Origin: Acidimicrobium ferrooxidans
GTDB taxonomy: Bacteria > Actinomycetota > Geothermincolia > Fen-727 > Anoxymicrobiaceae
NCBI GenBank assembly: GCA_020723485.1
Contig: DYIU01000006.1
Coordinates: 1-64,000, forward strand
DNA: 64,000 nucleotides
Direction: 5' to 3'
Below, piece after piece: positions 8,752 to 20,061 of the stretch (within the stretch, counting starts at the first letter, position 1; the number at the start of each line of letters is the position of its first letter). The notes below the pieces were generated by a model. That model searched no databases, was not told the origin of the DNA, and worked only from the letters and a program-made list of their open reading frames with translations. Both the position numbers and the translations under genes were made by a program.

Positions 8752-8911
8752 CTGGCCACTTCCTCTCATTGGCTTTTCCGAAGTCTTGCCCTCTGTTTTG
8801 ACAGCTTGAATCCGAGTCCTGCCCATTGATGTGAAGGATTGCACGGGAGCCCGCAGAAGGACGTCGACGATAGCTAAGTTGAACAGTCGCTCACCGGATT
8901 GGAGATTGGTC

Positions 8912-9268
8912 ATGCAGAAGATAACCATAGTCATCAACGGGGCGCCTTACGGGACCGAGGCCCCATATAATGCGCTGCGCCTTGCCATTGCCCTGCTCTC
9001 CGGTATGGATAAGGCGGAGGTCCACATCTTCCTGGTGGCTGACGCAGTGTTCGCGGCCAAGAGAGGGCAGGAACCCCCGGAGGGGTTCTACAACATAGGT
9101 CAAATGGTCTCCAAGGCCATTGCAGGTGGGGCAACGGTCGGCCTATGCGGTACCTGCTCTGGGGCGCGGGCCATCACTCAGGAGGAGATCGTGGAGGGTG
9201 CAACCATCAGTTCGATGATCGAGCTCGCCAGGCTCGTCAAGGAGAGCGACAAGGTAATCAGCTTCTAA
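8912..9268 (+). CDS. DsrE/DsrF-family sulfur-relay-like protein
   Basis: 118 residues. The N-terminus [23 protein letters not shown] is the phosphate-loop-like start of DsrE-fold proteins, and a Cys pair sits in [11 protein letters not shown] near residues 80-90, where DsrE/TusD-type proteins carry their persulfide Cys. GGAG lies 7 nt before ATG 8912. Its 3' end faces the end of the formate dehydrogenase operon. Sulfur transfer is the family theme, but no other sulfur-oxidation gene is nearby, so the partner is unknown. Confidence 0.72.
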   Translation: MQKITIVINGAPYGTEAPYNALRLAIALLSGMDKAEVHIFLVADAVFAAKRGQEPPEGFYNIGQMVSKAIAGGATVGLCGTCSGARAITQEEIVEGATISSMIELARLVKESDKVISF

Positions 9269-9339
9269 GTGCCCTAAAAGGCGGTAGAAGCTCGCTTTTC
9301 TTGATAGCCTTCACAACGAATGGTGTTTCGAGACACCTG

Positions 9340-10164
9340 CTAGCTGGTCCTGAAGCCCTCTTCCATGCCTGCAAGTTCGCTTGGCTCGCCCAGCATCTCG
9401 ATGGGGCTCTTTTCCTCGCTCACACCTGGCTCGTAGCCGAAGGCGTCCTTGACGACCTGGCGGGCCTGGCGGTAGAGATGGCGGAGTGGAATCTCGGCGG
9501 GGCAGATAGCCTCGCACATCCCACAGTCCACGCAGCGGTCTGCCATGTCCACGGCGCGTATGAGGTGGAATATGGGTATCTCGGGGGGCTTCGACGCGGC
9601 GTTCACCAGGTCGAGGTTGTCGAGGGCGCAGTCGTTGCAGAAGCACATCGGGCAGACGTTGCGGCAGCCGTAGCACTTGATGCAGCGCTCGAACTCTCCC
9701 ATCCAGAAGGCGAGCTTCTCGTCCGGGTCCTCGCTCTGGAGGGCCTCGGGGAGGGGGAGAGGCTCGGCGGGGGAGGCGAGCGTCGGGGCAACTGAGATAC
9801 CGTTCTCGGTGAACGGGTGGTCACAGCCGCAGGCGTCGGCGACCTCCTGGGTGCAGGGGGTTCCGAGTAGGACGAGGCGGTCGGGGTCGATTTGGTTATG
9901 CTTCTCGAGCTCAAAGAGCATGCGGCGGTCGCACTCCCGGACCGGTATGGCGATGTTGCCTTCGATGACCGGCTGGAGCATCACGACGAAAGAGGCCATG
10001 GGGTAGCGCTTATCGCCGGCGTAGAGTGAATCTATGGCGGGGTCGTCTGCGCTGGTGACGATCTTTGGCATGAGCTCCTCGTCCTTCTCGAGGAGGATGA
10101 CGGCGGCTGAGGCTTTACCCGAGCTGAGTGCTTCCTTGATGGCCTTCTGCAGGTCTTCCTTCAT
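9340..10164 (-). CDS. FrhB/HdrC-like iron-sulfur protein of the formate dehydrogenase operon
   Basis: 274 residues, no signal peptide. The N-terminal half (to about residue 150) has no metal motif but resembles the substrate-side part of F420-hydrogenase/dehydrogenase beta-type proteins (RLVLLGTPCTQEVADAC). The C-terminal half has two Cys clusters: CIKCYGCRNVCPMCFCNDC and CVDCGMCEAICPAEIP, each fit to hold a [4Fe-4S] cluster, with extra Cys in the first. It is the last gene of the nuoE-nuoF-fdhA-mvhD operon. MvhD normally docks on a heterodisulfide-reductase-like partner, so this protein is the best candidate here to receive or give electrons. No FAD-binding HdrA is seen. Exact family membership is uncertain. 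Confidence 0.7.
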   Translation of the reverse strand: MKEDLQKAIKEALSSGKASAAVILLEKDEELMPKIVTSADDPAIDSLYAGDKRYPMASFVVMLQPVIEGNIAIPVRECDRRMLFELEKHNQIDPDRLVLLGTPCTQEVADACGCDHPFTENGISVAPTLASPAEPLPLPEALQSEDPDEKLAFWMGEFERCIKCYGCRNVCPMCFCNDCALDNLDLVNAASKPPEIPIFHLIRAVDMADRCVDCGMCEAICPAEIPLRHLYRQARQVVKDAFGYEPGVSEEKSPIEMLGEPSELAGMEEGFRTS

Positions 10165-10191
10165 TAACTAGTTGTCCTCCTCGTGAACATT

Positions 10192-10243
10192 GGGGTCAGA
10201 CCCCTTGGTTGCATCAGAGACGCAACAAAGGGGTCAGACCCCC
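10192..10243. repeat. Inverted-repeat copy of the GGGGTCAG/GCAAC element
   Basis: Left arm 10192-10212 and right arm 10222-10243 are near-complementary (differing by TCAGA versus TCTGA and one other base), with a nine-base loop. The element sits between mvhD and the next operon gene, and its right arm supplies the last two codons and the stop codon (10234-10236) of mvhD. Confidence 0.85.
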
Positions 10244-10695
10244 TTGAGGCGTGACTTGCCGGCAGCGCGGACCTGTTCGGTGAATGAGGTGATGACGTCC
10301 TGGAACTTCTGGCCCTCGGCGGCGCTGACCCACTCGAGGCGGATGCGGCGCTCGTCGATGCCCATGCCCGCGAGCAGGTCCTTGATGACTCGGAAACGCT
10401 TGGCGGTCATGTAGTTGCCCTTGCCGTAGTGGCAGTCACCGATGTGGCAGCCGGCGATGAGGACGCCGTCTATGCCCTCCTGGAAAGCTTTTAGCACGTA
10501 GTGGGGTGAGATGGTGCCGGTGCACATCACCCTGATGTCTACCACGTTCGGCGGCATCTGCAGGCGGGAGACCCCGGCGAGGTCCGCCCCGGCGTAGGAG
10601 CACCAGTTGCAGAGGAAGGCGAGGATCTTAACGTCCTCTGGCCTTTCAGGCTTTGCTGGCGCTTCCTCTTCGACTACTTCCAGCGTTTCTTCCAT
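10234..10695 (-). CDS. mvhD: MvhD-family [2Fe-2S] electron-transfer subunit
   Basis: 153 residues. Conserved Cys positions are visible in FLCNWCSYAGADLAG, VMCTGTISP and GCHIGDCHYGKGN, the signature of the methyl-viologen-reducing hydrogenase delta subunit, which carries electrons to heterodisulfide-reductase-type complexes. Here it lies directly downstream of fdhA; its ribosome site (AGAGGT) overlaps the fdhA stop, so translation is tightly linked. This points to a formate dehydrogenase whose electrons pass through MvhD instead of a hydrogenase. The first 20 residues are an acidic, Pro-rich extension. The C-terminal residues and stop lie in a dispersed repeat, so the original end may have been altered. 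Confidence 0.88.
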   Translation of the reverse strand: MEETLEVVEEEAPAKPERPEDVKILAFLCNWCSYAGADLAGVSRLQMPPNVVDIRVMCTGTISPHYVLKAFQEGIDGVLIAGCHIGDCHYGKGNYMTAKRFRVIKDLLAGMGIDERRIRLEWVSAAEGQKFQDVITSFTEQVRAAGKSRLKGV

Positions 10696-10703
10696 CAGTA
10701 CCT

Positions 10704-13484
10704 CTATTTTGCCTTAACTCTAGCGGCGGAGACTTTGAATTCTGGCACTTTTGAGACCGGGTCGACAACGTCATTGGTCAATACGTTGGCGGCGGCCTCG
10801 GTGTAGTGGAACGGGATGAATATGACCCCGTTCGGCACGCGCTCGGTGACCTTCGCCTCAATATCGATGTCCCCGCGTCGGGTGGTAACGACCGCCTTCT
10901 TGCCGTTTTCCACCCCGTACTTGGCGGCGTCGTCAGGGCTTATCCAGACCTTGCCGTTCGGGTCTATCTCGTTTATTCCCTCGGATTTCCGGGTCATGGT
11001 CCCGGTGTGGTACTGCCAGAGCACGCGCCCCGTAGTGAGCGTAAGCGGGTACTCCTCGTCAGGCTGCTCGGCGGGCGCCTGCCACTCTACGGGGGCGAAC
11101 CATCCCTTGCCCCTTGTGAAGACCGTTGTGTGCAGTATTGGCGTCCCGGGGTGCTCGGCATCTGTGCACGGCCAGTGCAGGCTCTCGCCATCGGGGAGGG
11201 AGTCGAGCCGTGCGTGGCTGTAGCCGCCGTACTGCGGGGTGAGGCTCGCTATCTCGTCCATCACCGCGGCGGGCTCGACGTTTTCCATCTCGTAGCCCAT
11301 GCGCTTCGCGATATCGGCCACTATCTCGTTGTCCGGGCGGGCTTCTCCGGGGGGCTCGAACGCCTTGCGGACCCTCTGCACCCGGCGGTCGGTGGCGCTG
11401 AACGTGCCCTCCTTCTCGGCGAACGACGCGGCAGGCAGCACCACGTCGGCGAGCTCGGCGGTCTCGGTGAGGAATATGTCCTGGACCACAAGGAAGTCGA
11501 GGTTCTTCAACGCCTTCTCCGCGTGGCGGATGTTGGCGTCCGAGAGCATCGGGTTCTCGCCCACGATGTACATGGCCTTTATCTTGCCTTCGGCGGCCGC
11601 CTCCATCATCTCCGTCGCCGTGAGCCCGACCTCCTCGGGGAGCTTCACGCCCCAGGCCTTCTCGAACTTCTCGCGGGTCTCTGCGTCGGTCACCGGCTTG
11701 TACCCGGTCAGGACGTTGGGGAGGGCCCCCACGTCGCAGGCGCCCTGGACGTTGTTCTGGCCGCGCAGGGGGTTGACCCCGGTGCCGGGCTTGCCGATGT
11801 TGCCCGTCATCATCGCGAGGTTGGCGAGCGTCACCACGTTGTCGGTCCCGGTGGTGTGCTGGGTAATGCCCATCGCGTAGATGATCGCGGCGTTCTCGGC
11901 GCTCGCGAACGTGCGCGCCGCCTCGCGGATGTCGCCTGCCGGCACGCCGGTTATCTCTTCGACCTTCTCGGGAGTGTAGCTCTTGACCAGCTCTTTCAGC
12001 TCGTCGTATCGGTCACACTCGCAGCGGTTGTTGATGAACTCCTCGTCCGCCAGGCCCTCGGCGATTATCACGTTCATCAAGCCGTTGATGAGCGCGACGT
12101 CGGTCCCGGGCTTGAGCTGCAGCCACCTGTCCGCGTAGTAGCACAGGCGGATGTGCTTGGGCTCTGCCACGATGAGCTTGCATTCGTTGTTCATGACGGC
12201 CTTCTTGATGCGCAGGCCGATGATGGGGTGGCACTCGGTGGTGTTTGAGCCTATGACCAGGATTGCCTTCGCAGTCTCGATGTCGTCCATCGTGTTGGTC
12301 ATCGCTCCGCTTCCGAACGTTTTCGCCAGACCGGCGACAGTTGGAGCGTGTCACAATCGGGCACAGTGGTCTACGTTGTTTGTGCCGATCACCGCCCTCG
12401 CGAACTTCTGAACCAGGTAGTTGTCTTCGTTCGTGGCCCTGGCGCTCGAGAACACCCCGATGGAGTCGGGGCAGCTCTTCTTCTTTGTCTCGGAGAGCTT
12501 CTTGGCGACCAGGTCGAGCGCCTCGTCCCATTCGGCCTCCTCGAACTTGCCCTTCTTCCTTATGAGGGGCTTGGTGAGGCGCTCGGAACTGGAGACGAAG
12601 TCGTAGCCGAACCGGCCCTTGACGCAGAGGTTGCCCTGCCCCGAGCCGACCATGAGCGGCGAGGTTATCTCGACTATCTTGTTGTCGATGACGTGGATGT
12701 CGAGCTGGCAGCCGCAGCCGCAGTAGGCGCAGGTGGTGCGGGTGACCCAGCCCTCGAGGCCGAGCGCCTTCATCATGTCTTCCTCGGGCATCTTGAAGTA
12801 GGCGCAGGCGTTGCGCAGCATGTCGAGCGCGGCCACGCGCCCCCGGTCCTCGTACGGGCGGGCCTTGATGGCGCCGGTGGGGCAGGTGGAGATGCACTGC
12901 CCGCAGAACTCGCAGGGGGTCTCCTGCATCGGCTTGTCGTAGGGGGTGCCCGGCACGGCCTTGAAGCCGCGGTTGATGAAGTCGTAGACGCCGATCCCCT
13001 GCACCTCGCGGCAGATGCGGATGCAGCGCCCGCACATGATGCACTTGTTGTAGTCGCGCATCACGAACGGGTTCTCGCGGTGGAGGTCGTACTCGTGCAC
13101 CTCGCCGGTGAAGGTGGACTCGGTGACACCGTACTTGTCGGCGAGCCTCTGCAGCTCGCAGCGCCCGGACTTCGAACAGCCCTGGCACTCCATAGGGTGG
13201 TCGCTCACCAGGAGCTCGACCAGGGTCTTGCGAATGCGCTCGAGCTTCTCGTTGGTGGTCTGGATTACCATGCCGTCGTCGGCCTTCGCGTAACAGGCGG
13301 GGAGGAGCGCCCGTGCGCCCTCGACCTCCACAAGGCACAGGCGGCAGGCCCCGTAGGGGCTGAGCCTCGGGTCGTAGCAGAGCGTGGGGATGTCTATCCC
13401 GTTGGCCTTTGCTATATCGAGTATCGTGGAGCCCTGGGGAGCCTCGCAGGCCTTCCCGTCAATCTCCACCTTTATCATTTCCAC
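10704..13484 (-). CDS. fdhA: Selenocysteine-containing formate dehydrogenase catalytic subunit (NAD-linked type)
   Basis: One gene of 926 residues read through an in-frame UGA at 12353-12351, residue 378 (context CARL-Sec-HAPTVAG). It would oxidise formate to CO2, or the reverse, at a Mo/W bis-pterin site with the Sec as metal ligand. Order of domains: NuoG-like [2Fe-2S] domain (LCYD, GACRLC), His-Cys cluster region (HPMECQGCSKSGRC), two [4Fe-4S] motifs (CIMCGRCIRICR; CEFCGQCISTCP), active-site-proximal [4Fe-4S] (TCAYCGCGC), molybdopterin oxidoreductase domain and C-terminal dinucleotide-binding domain. The start is GTG 13484, with AGGAGG six bases upstream; ATG 13478 is an alternative. The two reading frames on either side of the UGA lie in the same frame with no indel, so this is not a frameshift or pseudogene. 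Confidence 0.93.
12303..12353 (-). promoter_or_regulatory. Selenocysteine UGA codon and bacterial SECIS hairpin in fdhA
   Basis: After the UGA (12353-12351) the minus strand folds into a hairpin. The lower stem is CGCTCC (12348-12343) with GGAGCG (12308-12303), six pairs. The apical stem is TCGCC (12337-12333) with GGCGA (12327-12323), five pairs, and the loop is GGTCT. From memory, the Escherichia coli fdhF SECIS has the same GGUCU loop and the same 18-nt distance from UGA to loop. SelB would bind this loop and deliver Sec-tRNA. Confidence 0.9.
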
Positions 13485-13521
13485 TTCGAACCTCCTGAAA
13501 GGTTAGCTGAGCTCAACACTT

Positions 13522-13534
13522 GGGGTCAGGCCCC
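13522..13534. repeat. Short fragment of the GGGGTCAG element
   Basis: GGGGTCAGGCCCC lies between fdhA and nuoF and ends on the first base of the nuoF stop codon. It carries only the GGGGTCAG core of the longer elements at 10192, 16821 and 26695. Similar fragments occur at 19723-19732 after ligA and at 50661-50680 after the acyl-CoA ligase gene. Confidence 0.5.
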
Positions 13535-15330
13535 TACTCGGCGATTATGGATTCGGAGGGGCAGCGCGACAGGCACATCTTGCACCTGATGCACGCCTCC
13601 GCGTCTATCACGTGCGGCTCCTTCTTCTCGCCGGTTATGGCGTCCGTCGGGCACACCTTCACGCACGCGGCGCACCCGGTGCACGTCTCCGGGTCTATGC
13701 GCAGGGTTATGAGCGCCGGGCAGGAGCCCGCGGCGCACTTATGGTTGAAGATGTGGTCCTCGTACTCGTCCTTGAAGTACCTCAAGGTCGTGAGCACCGG
13801 GTTGGGCGCGGTGCCGCCAAGCGCGCAGAGGCTCGCGTCCTTGATGTCGCCCGCGAGCACCTGGAGCTTCTCTATGTCCTCGGGCTCGCCCTTGCCCTCG
13901 CAGATGCGCTCGAGTATCTCGAGCATGCGCTTGGTGCCGATGCGGCACGGGGTGCACTTGCCGCAGGACTCGTCCTGGGTGAAGCTCAGAAAGTAGCGGG
14001 CGAGGTCCACCATGCAGGTGCGGTTGTCGGCGACTATCATCCCGCCGGAGCCGATTATGGCCCCCGCTGCCGTGATCTGGTCGTAGTCGACCTGGGTGTC
14101 GAGCTTCTCGGCCGGCAGGCAGCCGCCCGAGGGACCTCCCATCTGTACCGCCTTGAACTCGCGCCCCTCGGCGATGCCGCCGCCCACGTCGAAGATGACC
14201 TGGCGGAGCGTATAGCCCATCGGCACCTCGGCCAGTCCTGTCCGGCGCACCTTGCCCGCCAGGCAGAACACCTTGGTGCCCTTGCTCTTCTCCGTGCCGA
14301 TCTCGGCGTATTTCTCGCCGCCCTCGGCGATTATCCACGGGATGGCCGCGAACGTCTCGACGTTGTTGATGTTGGTGGGCTTGCCCCAGAGCCCGTGGGT
14401 CGCCGGGAACGGCGGCCGGGGGTTGGGCATGCCGCGCTGGCCCTCGATGGAGGCCATCATCGCGGTCTCCTCGCCGCAGACGAAAGCGCCCGCGCCCTTC
14501 TTGACCTTCACCTCGAAGCTCCAGTCGGTGCCGAAGATGCCCTCGCCCAGGAATCCCTTCTGGTGGCACTCCTCGATTGCGATGTCCAGGCGCTTCAAGG
14601 CGAGCGGGTACTCGGCGCGGCAGTAGATGTAGCCCTGGCGCGCCCCGATTGCGAACCCCGCCAGTATCATGCCCTCGAGCACGGAGTGCGGGTCGCCCTC
14701 GAGGACGCTGCGGTCCATGAACGCGCCGGGGTCACCCTCGTCGGCGTTGCATATGAGGTACTTTTCCTCGCCGGGTGACTTGCGGGCGAATCCCCACTTG
14801 GTCCCGGTGGGGAAGCCGGCGCCGCCCCTGCCCCTGATGCCGGAGGTCGAGACCTCGTCTATGACCTCCTCGGGGGTCATGGAGGTGAGCGCCTTCTTCG
14901 CGGCCTCGTAGCCGCCTATCTGGATGTACTCCTCGATGCTTTCAGGGTTAATCTTGCCGCAGTTGCGCAGGACGACCCGCAGCTGGTTTGCCAGGAAGTC
15001 GCCCTCGCAGGCCTCGGGGTCCTCGCTCTTCTTGACCACCCAGTCCTCGATGACCTGGCCCTTGCCCACGTGCTCCTCGAGGAGCTGGGGTACTTTCTTG
15101 GCCGTGATGTCGCCGTAGACGACCGAGCCGCCCTGGCGGTCGAATATCTCGACCACCGGCTCGATGAAGCACAGGCCCATGCACCCGGCGATGTCGAGGT
15201 CGACGTCGTAGGAGCCCTTCTTCACCTCTTCCTCGAGCGCGTCCTTGACCGCGGTCGCCCCGGCGGCGATGCCGCAGGTGCCGTAGCCCAGCACCACTTT
15301 GTAGCGGTGCCCGTTGCCGTTATCGCTCAT
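13534..15330 (-). CDS. nuoF: NuoF/HndC-type NADH-binding subunit with extra ferredoxin domain
   Basis: 598 residues. Residues 1-100 are a thioredoxin-like [2Fe-2S] domain (GTCGIAAGA, AGCMGLC). The central NuoF domain has the NADH/FMN glycine-rich loop GRGGAGFPTGTKWG and CNADEGDPGAF, then the [4Fe-4S] ligands ESCGKCTPCRIGT. The C-terminus is a two-cluster ferredoxin domain (CTGCAACVKVCP, CIRCKMCLSRCP). This is the domain order of NAD-reducing hydrogenase and formate dehydrogenase flavoprotein subunits such as HndC/HydB, some of which bifurcate electrons between NAD and ferredoxin. Its start overlaps the nuoE stop by four bases (ATGA), and fdhA follows within 50 nt. It would connect FdhA to NAD(H). 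Confidence 0.92.
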   Translation of the reverse strand: MSDNGNGHRYKVVLGYGTCGIAAGATAVKDALEEEVKKGSYDVDLDIAGCMGLCFIEPVVEIFDRQGGSVVYGDITAKKVPQLLEEHVGKGQVIEDWVVKKSEDPEACEGDFLANQLRVVLRNCGKINPESIEEYIQIGGYEAAKKALTSMTPEEVIDEVSTSGIRGRGGAGFPTGTKWGFARKSPGEEKYLICNADEGDPGAFMDRSVLEGDPHSVLEGMILAGFAIGARQGYIYCRAEYPLALKRLDIAIEECHQKGFLGEGIFGTDWSFEVKVKKGAGAFVCGEETAMMASIEGQRGMPNPRPPFPATHGLWGKPTNINNVETFAAIPWIIAEGGEKYAEIGTEKSKGTKVFCLAGKVRRTGLAEVPMGYTLRQVIFDVGGGIAEGREFKAVQMGGPSGGCLPAEKLDTQVDYDQITAAGAIIGSGGMIVADNRTCMVDLARYFLSFTQDESCGKCTPCRIGTKRMLEILERICEGKGEPEDIEKLQVLAGDIKDASLCALGGTAPNPVLTTLRYFKDEYEDHIFNHKCAAGSCPALITLRIDPETCTGCAACVKVCPTDAITGEKKEPHVIDAEACIRCKMCLSRCPSESIIAE

Positions 15331-15863
15331 TCGGCATCATCCCCTTCGGCGCCCTCGGGGCCTCCAGGGCCGGCGTAAGCTTTCAGGACCTTCTTGATCT
15401 TGGTGGGCTTGAGCTTGCCGTGGGTGTCGTCGCCCACCACCATGATGGGGGCGAGCGCGCAGGCGCCCAGGCACATCACCGACTCGAGCGTGAACTTGTT
15501 GTCGGGCGTGGTCTCGCCCTCCTCGATGCCGAGCTGGTTTATGACCTCGTCAGTTATCTGGGTCGCCCCCGCGACGTGGCAGGCCGTGCCGTGGCAGACC
15601 TTTATGAGGTACTCGCCGATGGGTTTCAGCCTGAACTGCGCGAAGAACGTCGCGACGCCGAAAACCTGGCTGAGCTGGTACCCGGCGCGTTTGGCTATCT
15701 CGCGCATTATCTTCTCGTCGAGGTATCCGTAGGCGTCCTGGGCTTCCTGGAGGAGAGGGATGAGGGCTCCCTTCTCGGAGCCGTAATGCTCGATTATCTC
15801 CTCGAGAGGGCCGAGGTCGTCAACGTCGGCGAACCTGTTTGAACAGGCGCACTCTTTTTCCAT
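15327..15863 (-). CDS. nuoE: NuoE/HndA-type [2Fe-2S] subunit
   Basis: 178 residues. A helical N-terminal region (ALIPLLQEAQDAYGYL) is followed by a thioredoxin-like fold with the four [2Fe-2S] ligands in CHGTACHVAGA and CLGACALAP. This is the partner that always accompanies NuoF-type subunits. It is the first gene of the formate dehydrogenase operon. ATG 15863 has GAGGGGGGA just upstream; a longer frame to 15917 has no support. A TATGAT on the minus strand near 15933-15938 could be the -10 of the operon, and the leader is very GC-rich. Confidence 0.9.
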   Translation of the reverse strand: MEKECACSNRFADVDDLGPLEEIIEHYGSEKGALIPLLQEAQDAYGYLDEKIMREIAKRAGYQLSQVFGVATFFAQFRLKPIGEYLIKVCHGTACHVAGATQITDEVINQLGIEEGETTPDNKFTLESVMCLGACALAPIMVVGDDTHGKLKPTKIKKVLKAYAGPGGPEGAEGDDAE

Positions 15864-16082
15864 TCGTCCCCCCTCAATGCCCGGCCCGCGGAGGCCCGCC
15901 GGCCCGGCCATCAGCACTCTCAGTCACTTGGAACGTTATCATATTCCAGCGGCGGAAGTCTTTGTCGCATCGCAACGTCGATGAACACAAGACGACGCCG
16001 GCCAGGGGCCGGCGAGGTGTCTTCCATCCGAGCGTATTATATTCTATCCCCACAGGATATTTCAGCAGTTTTGGAGGCTTTG

Positions 16083-16808
16083 ATGGGTGGGCCTGAAAGC
16101 TACTCAGAGCGCGGATACAGGGTAGTGATGGAGCCCGAGGCGCTTGTGTGCTGCCAGGTGGCGATCGGCGAGAGCGATCTCTACGTCTGCGGGCGTGCCG
16201 ACCTCGAGGAAAAGGCCCTCGAGTCGCTCGGGCGGCACCGCGCCGAGCTCGAGGAGTACCTTGCGCAGCACGTCTCGTTCGGGACGGCGTTCAGGCCGGT
16301 CCCTGTGGTGAGCGGGGCCCCGGACATCGTGGCCGAGATGGGGCGCGCGGCCGAGGTGTTCGACGTGGGGCCGATGGCCTCGGTCGCTGGCGCGATAGCC
16401 CAGTTCGTGGGGACAGACCTCCTGGCACACTCGCCGGAAGTCATAGTCGAGAACGGCGGGGACATCTTCATGGCCGGGGGCGGCAGGCGGCGCGTGCGGG
16501 TGTTCGCGGGCGGAGAGGCCCCGCTGGTGCACGTGGCGGTCGAGGACGCGCCCGGGGGCGTGGGCCTGTGCACCTCCAGCGGGACGGTCGGGCCCTCTGT
16601 GTCGCTCGGCTCGGCCGACGCGGTCACGGTGCTCGCGCGGACCGCGACCCTGGCGGACGCCGCGGCAACGGCACTGGGGAACCTCGTCCTAGGAGCCGAT
16701 GATATAGAGGGAGTCCTGAAGGTGGCCAGGGATACTGAGGAGATACTGGGAGTTGTGGTGGTCGCCGGGGGCTCCGTTGGCGCCTGGGGCGCCGTCGAAC
16801 TGGCTTAG
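16083..16808 (+). CDS. UPF0280 (ApbE-like) family protein
   Basis: 241 residues. Conserved pieces include FDVGPMASVAGAIAQ, VIVENGGDIFMAGG and GLCTSSGTVGPSVS, as in UPF0280 proteins, whose fold is related to the flavin transferase ApbE. GGAGG lies four bases before ATG 16083. It is transcribed divergently from the formate dehydrogenase operon across a 219-nt gap. That gap contains an 8-bp hairpin (15996-16003 with 16007-16014) and TATTAT at 16035, a possible -10. Members occur in anaerobes and methanogens; the reaction is unknown. Confidence 0.78.
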   Translation: MGGPESYSERGYRVVMEPEALVCCQVAIGESDLYVCGRADLEEKALESLGRHRAELEEYLAQHVSFGTAFRPVPVVSGAPDIVAEMGRAAEVFDVGPMASVAGAIAQFVGTDLLAHSPEVIVENGGDIFMAGGGRRRVRVFAGGEAPLVHVAVEDAPGGVGLCTSSGTVGPSVSLGSADAVTVLARTATLADAAATALGNLVLGADDIEGVLKVARDTEEILGVVVVAGGSVGAWGAVELA

Positions 16809-16820
16809 CGTAAAATCGGA

Positions 16821-16913
16821 GTCAGGTCACTTTGTTGCGTTTCGCTTCGCCGTACCGCGTGCATCTGACATCGGGACGCCGAGCATAATGAAAACGCAAC
16901 AAAGTGACCTGAC
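16821..16913. repeat. Full inverted-repeat copy of the GGTCAGGTC/GCAAC element
   Basis: A 22-bp perfect inverted repeat: 16821-16842 reads GTCAGGTCACTTTGTTGC plus four bases, and 16892-16913 is its complement. The loop is 49 bases. The element fills most of the gap between the UPF0280 gene and the signal peptidase gene and carries no reading frame of its own. Confidence 0.9.
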
Positions 16914-17043
16914 GACGCTGTGCAGCACCGGAATGTCGCGGCGGGGTGCTATCATCAATACAAGCACGGGTTCTGCCGGAGGAACGGACGGCCCCGCATA
17001 GTAGTTATCACTGTTGAGCGAGTATGACCGAAAGGCTTTGAGA

Positions 17044-19718
<2,675 letters not shown>

Positions 19719-19722
19719 GCCC

Positions 19723-19732
19723 GGGGTCAGGC
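19723..19732. repeat. Fragment of the GGGGTCAG element
   Basis: GGGGTCAGG follows the ligA stop after four bases. It is too short to judge alone and is listed only because the same core occurs in at least eight other gaps of this window. Confidence 0.35.
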
Positions 19733-19768
19733 CGCGGTATTTAAGCGTAAGTGAGATGGAGGGAAGAA

Positions 19769-20053
19769 GTGGCGATAAGCATTGAAGACGTCGAGCACGT
19801 GGCCAGGCTCGCCCGGCTGGCGCTCTCAGAAGACGAGAAGGAGACGTTCAGGCGGCAGCTCTCCGACGTGCTCGAGCACGCCCGGGTGATATCAGAGGTC
19901 GATACCGAGGGTGTCGAGCCGACCAGCCACACGCTTCCGCTCGTCAACGTGTTCCGCGACGACGTGGCCAGACCCTCGCTTCCCACTGAAGAGGTCACGA
20001 GCAACGCCCCGTGGGCCGCGGACGGCGCGTTCCGCGTGCCGAGGATAGTGTAG
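19769..20053 (+). CDS. gatC: Asp-tRNA(Asn)/Glu-tRNA(Gln) amidotransferase subunit C
   Basis: 94 residues from GTG 19769, which has GGAGG seven bases upstream. The sequence has the GatC pattern [17 protein letters not shown], a long helix, then the C-terminal 'LR.D.....' type belt (NVFRDDV) and a final NAP.....FRVPRIV. It stabilises GatA and joins it to GatB. It is first of gatC-gatA-gatB. Confidence 0.95.
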   Translation: MAISIEDVEHVARLARLALSEDEKETFRRQLSDVLEHARVISEVDTEGVEPTSHTLPLVNVFRDDVARPSLPTEEVTSNAPWAADGAFRVPRIV

Positions 20054-20061
20054 GGGGCGTG

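Noticed and set aside
10806-12248. A 480-codon open frame on the plus strand opposite fdhA
   Set aside because: It is the antisense of a well-supported gene with strong GC third-position bias, has no family motif, and is only a shadow.
12303-12353. Reading fdhA as two genes or as a nonsense-mutated pseudogene
   Set aside because: The frame is kept, the UGA is at the known Sec position and a SECIS follows.
12348-13589. A 413-codon plus-strand frame opposite the 5' half of fdhA
   Set aside because: Antisense shadow of FeS-motif coding sequence.
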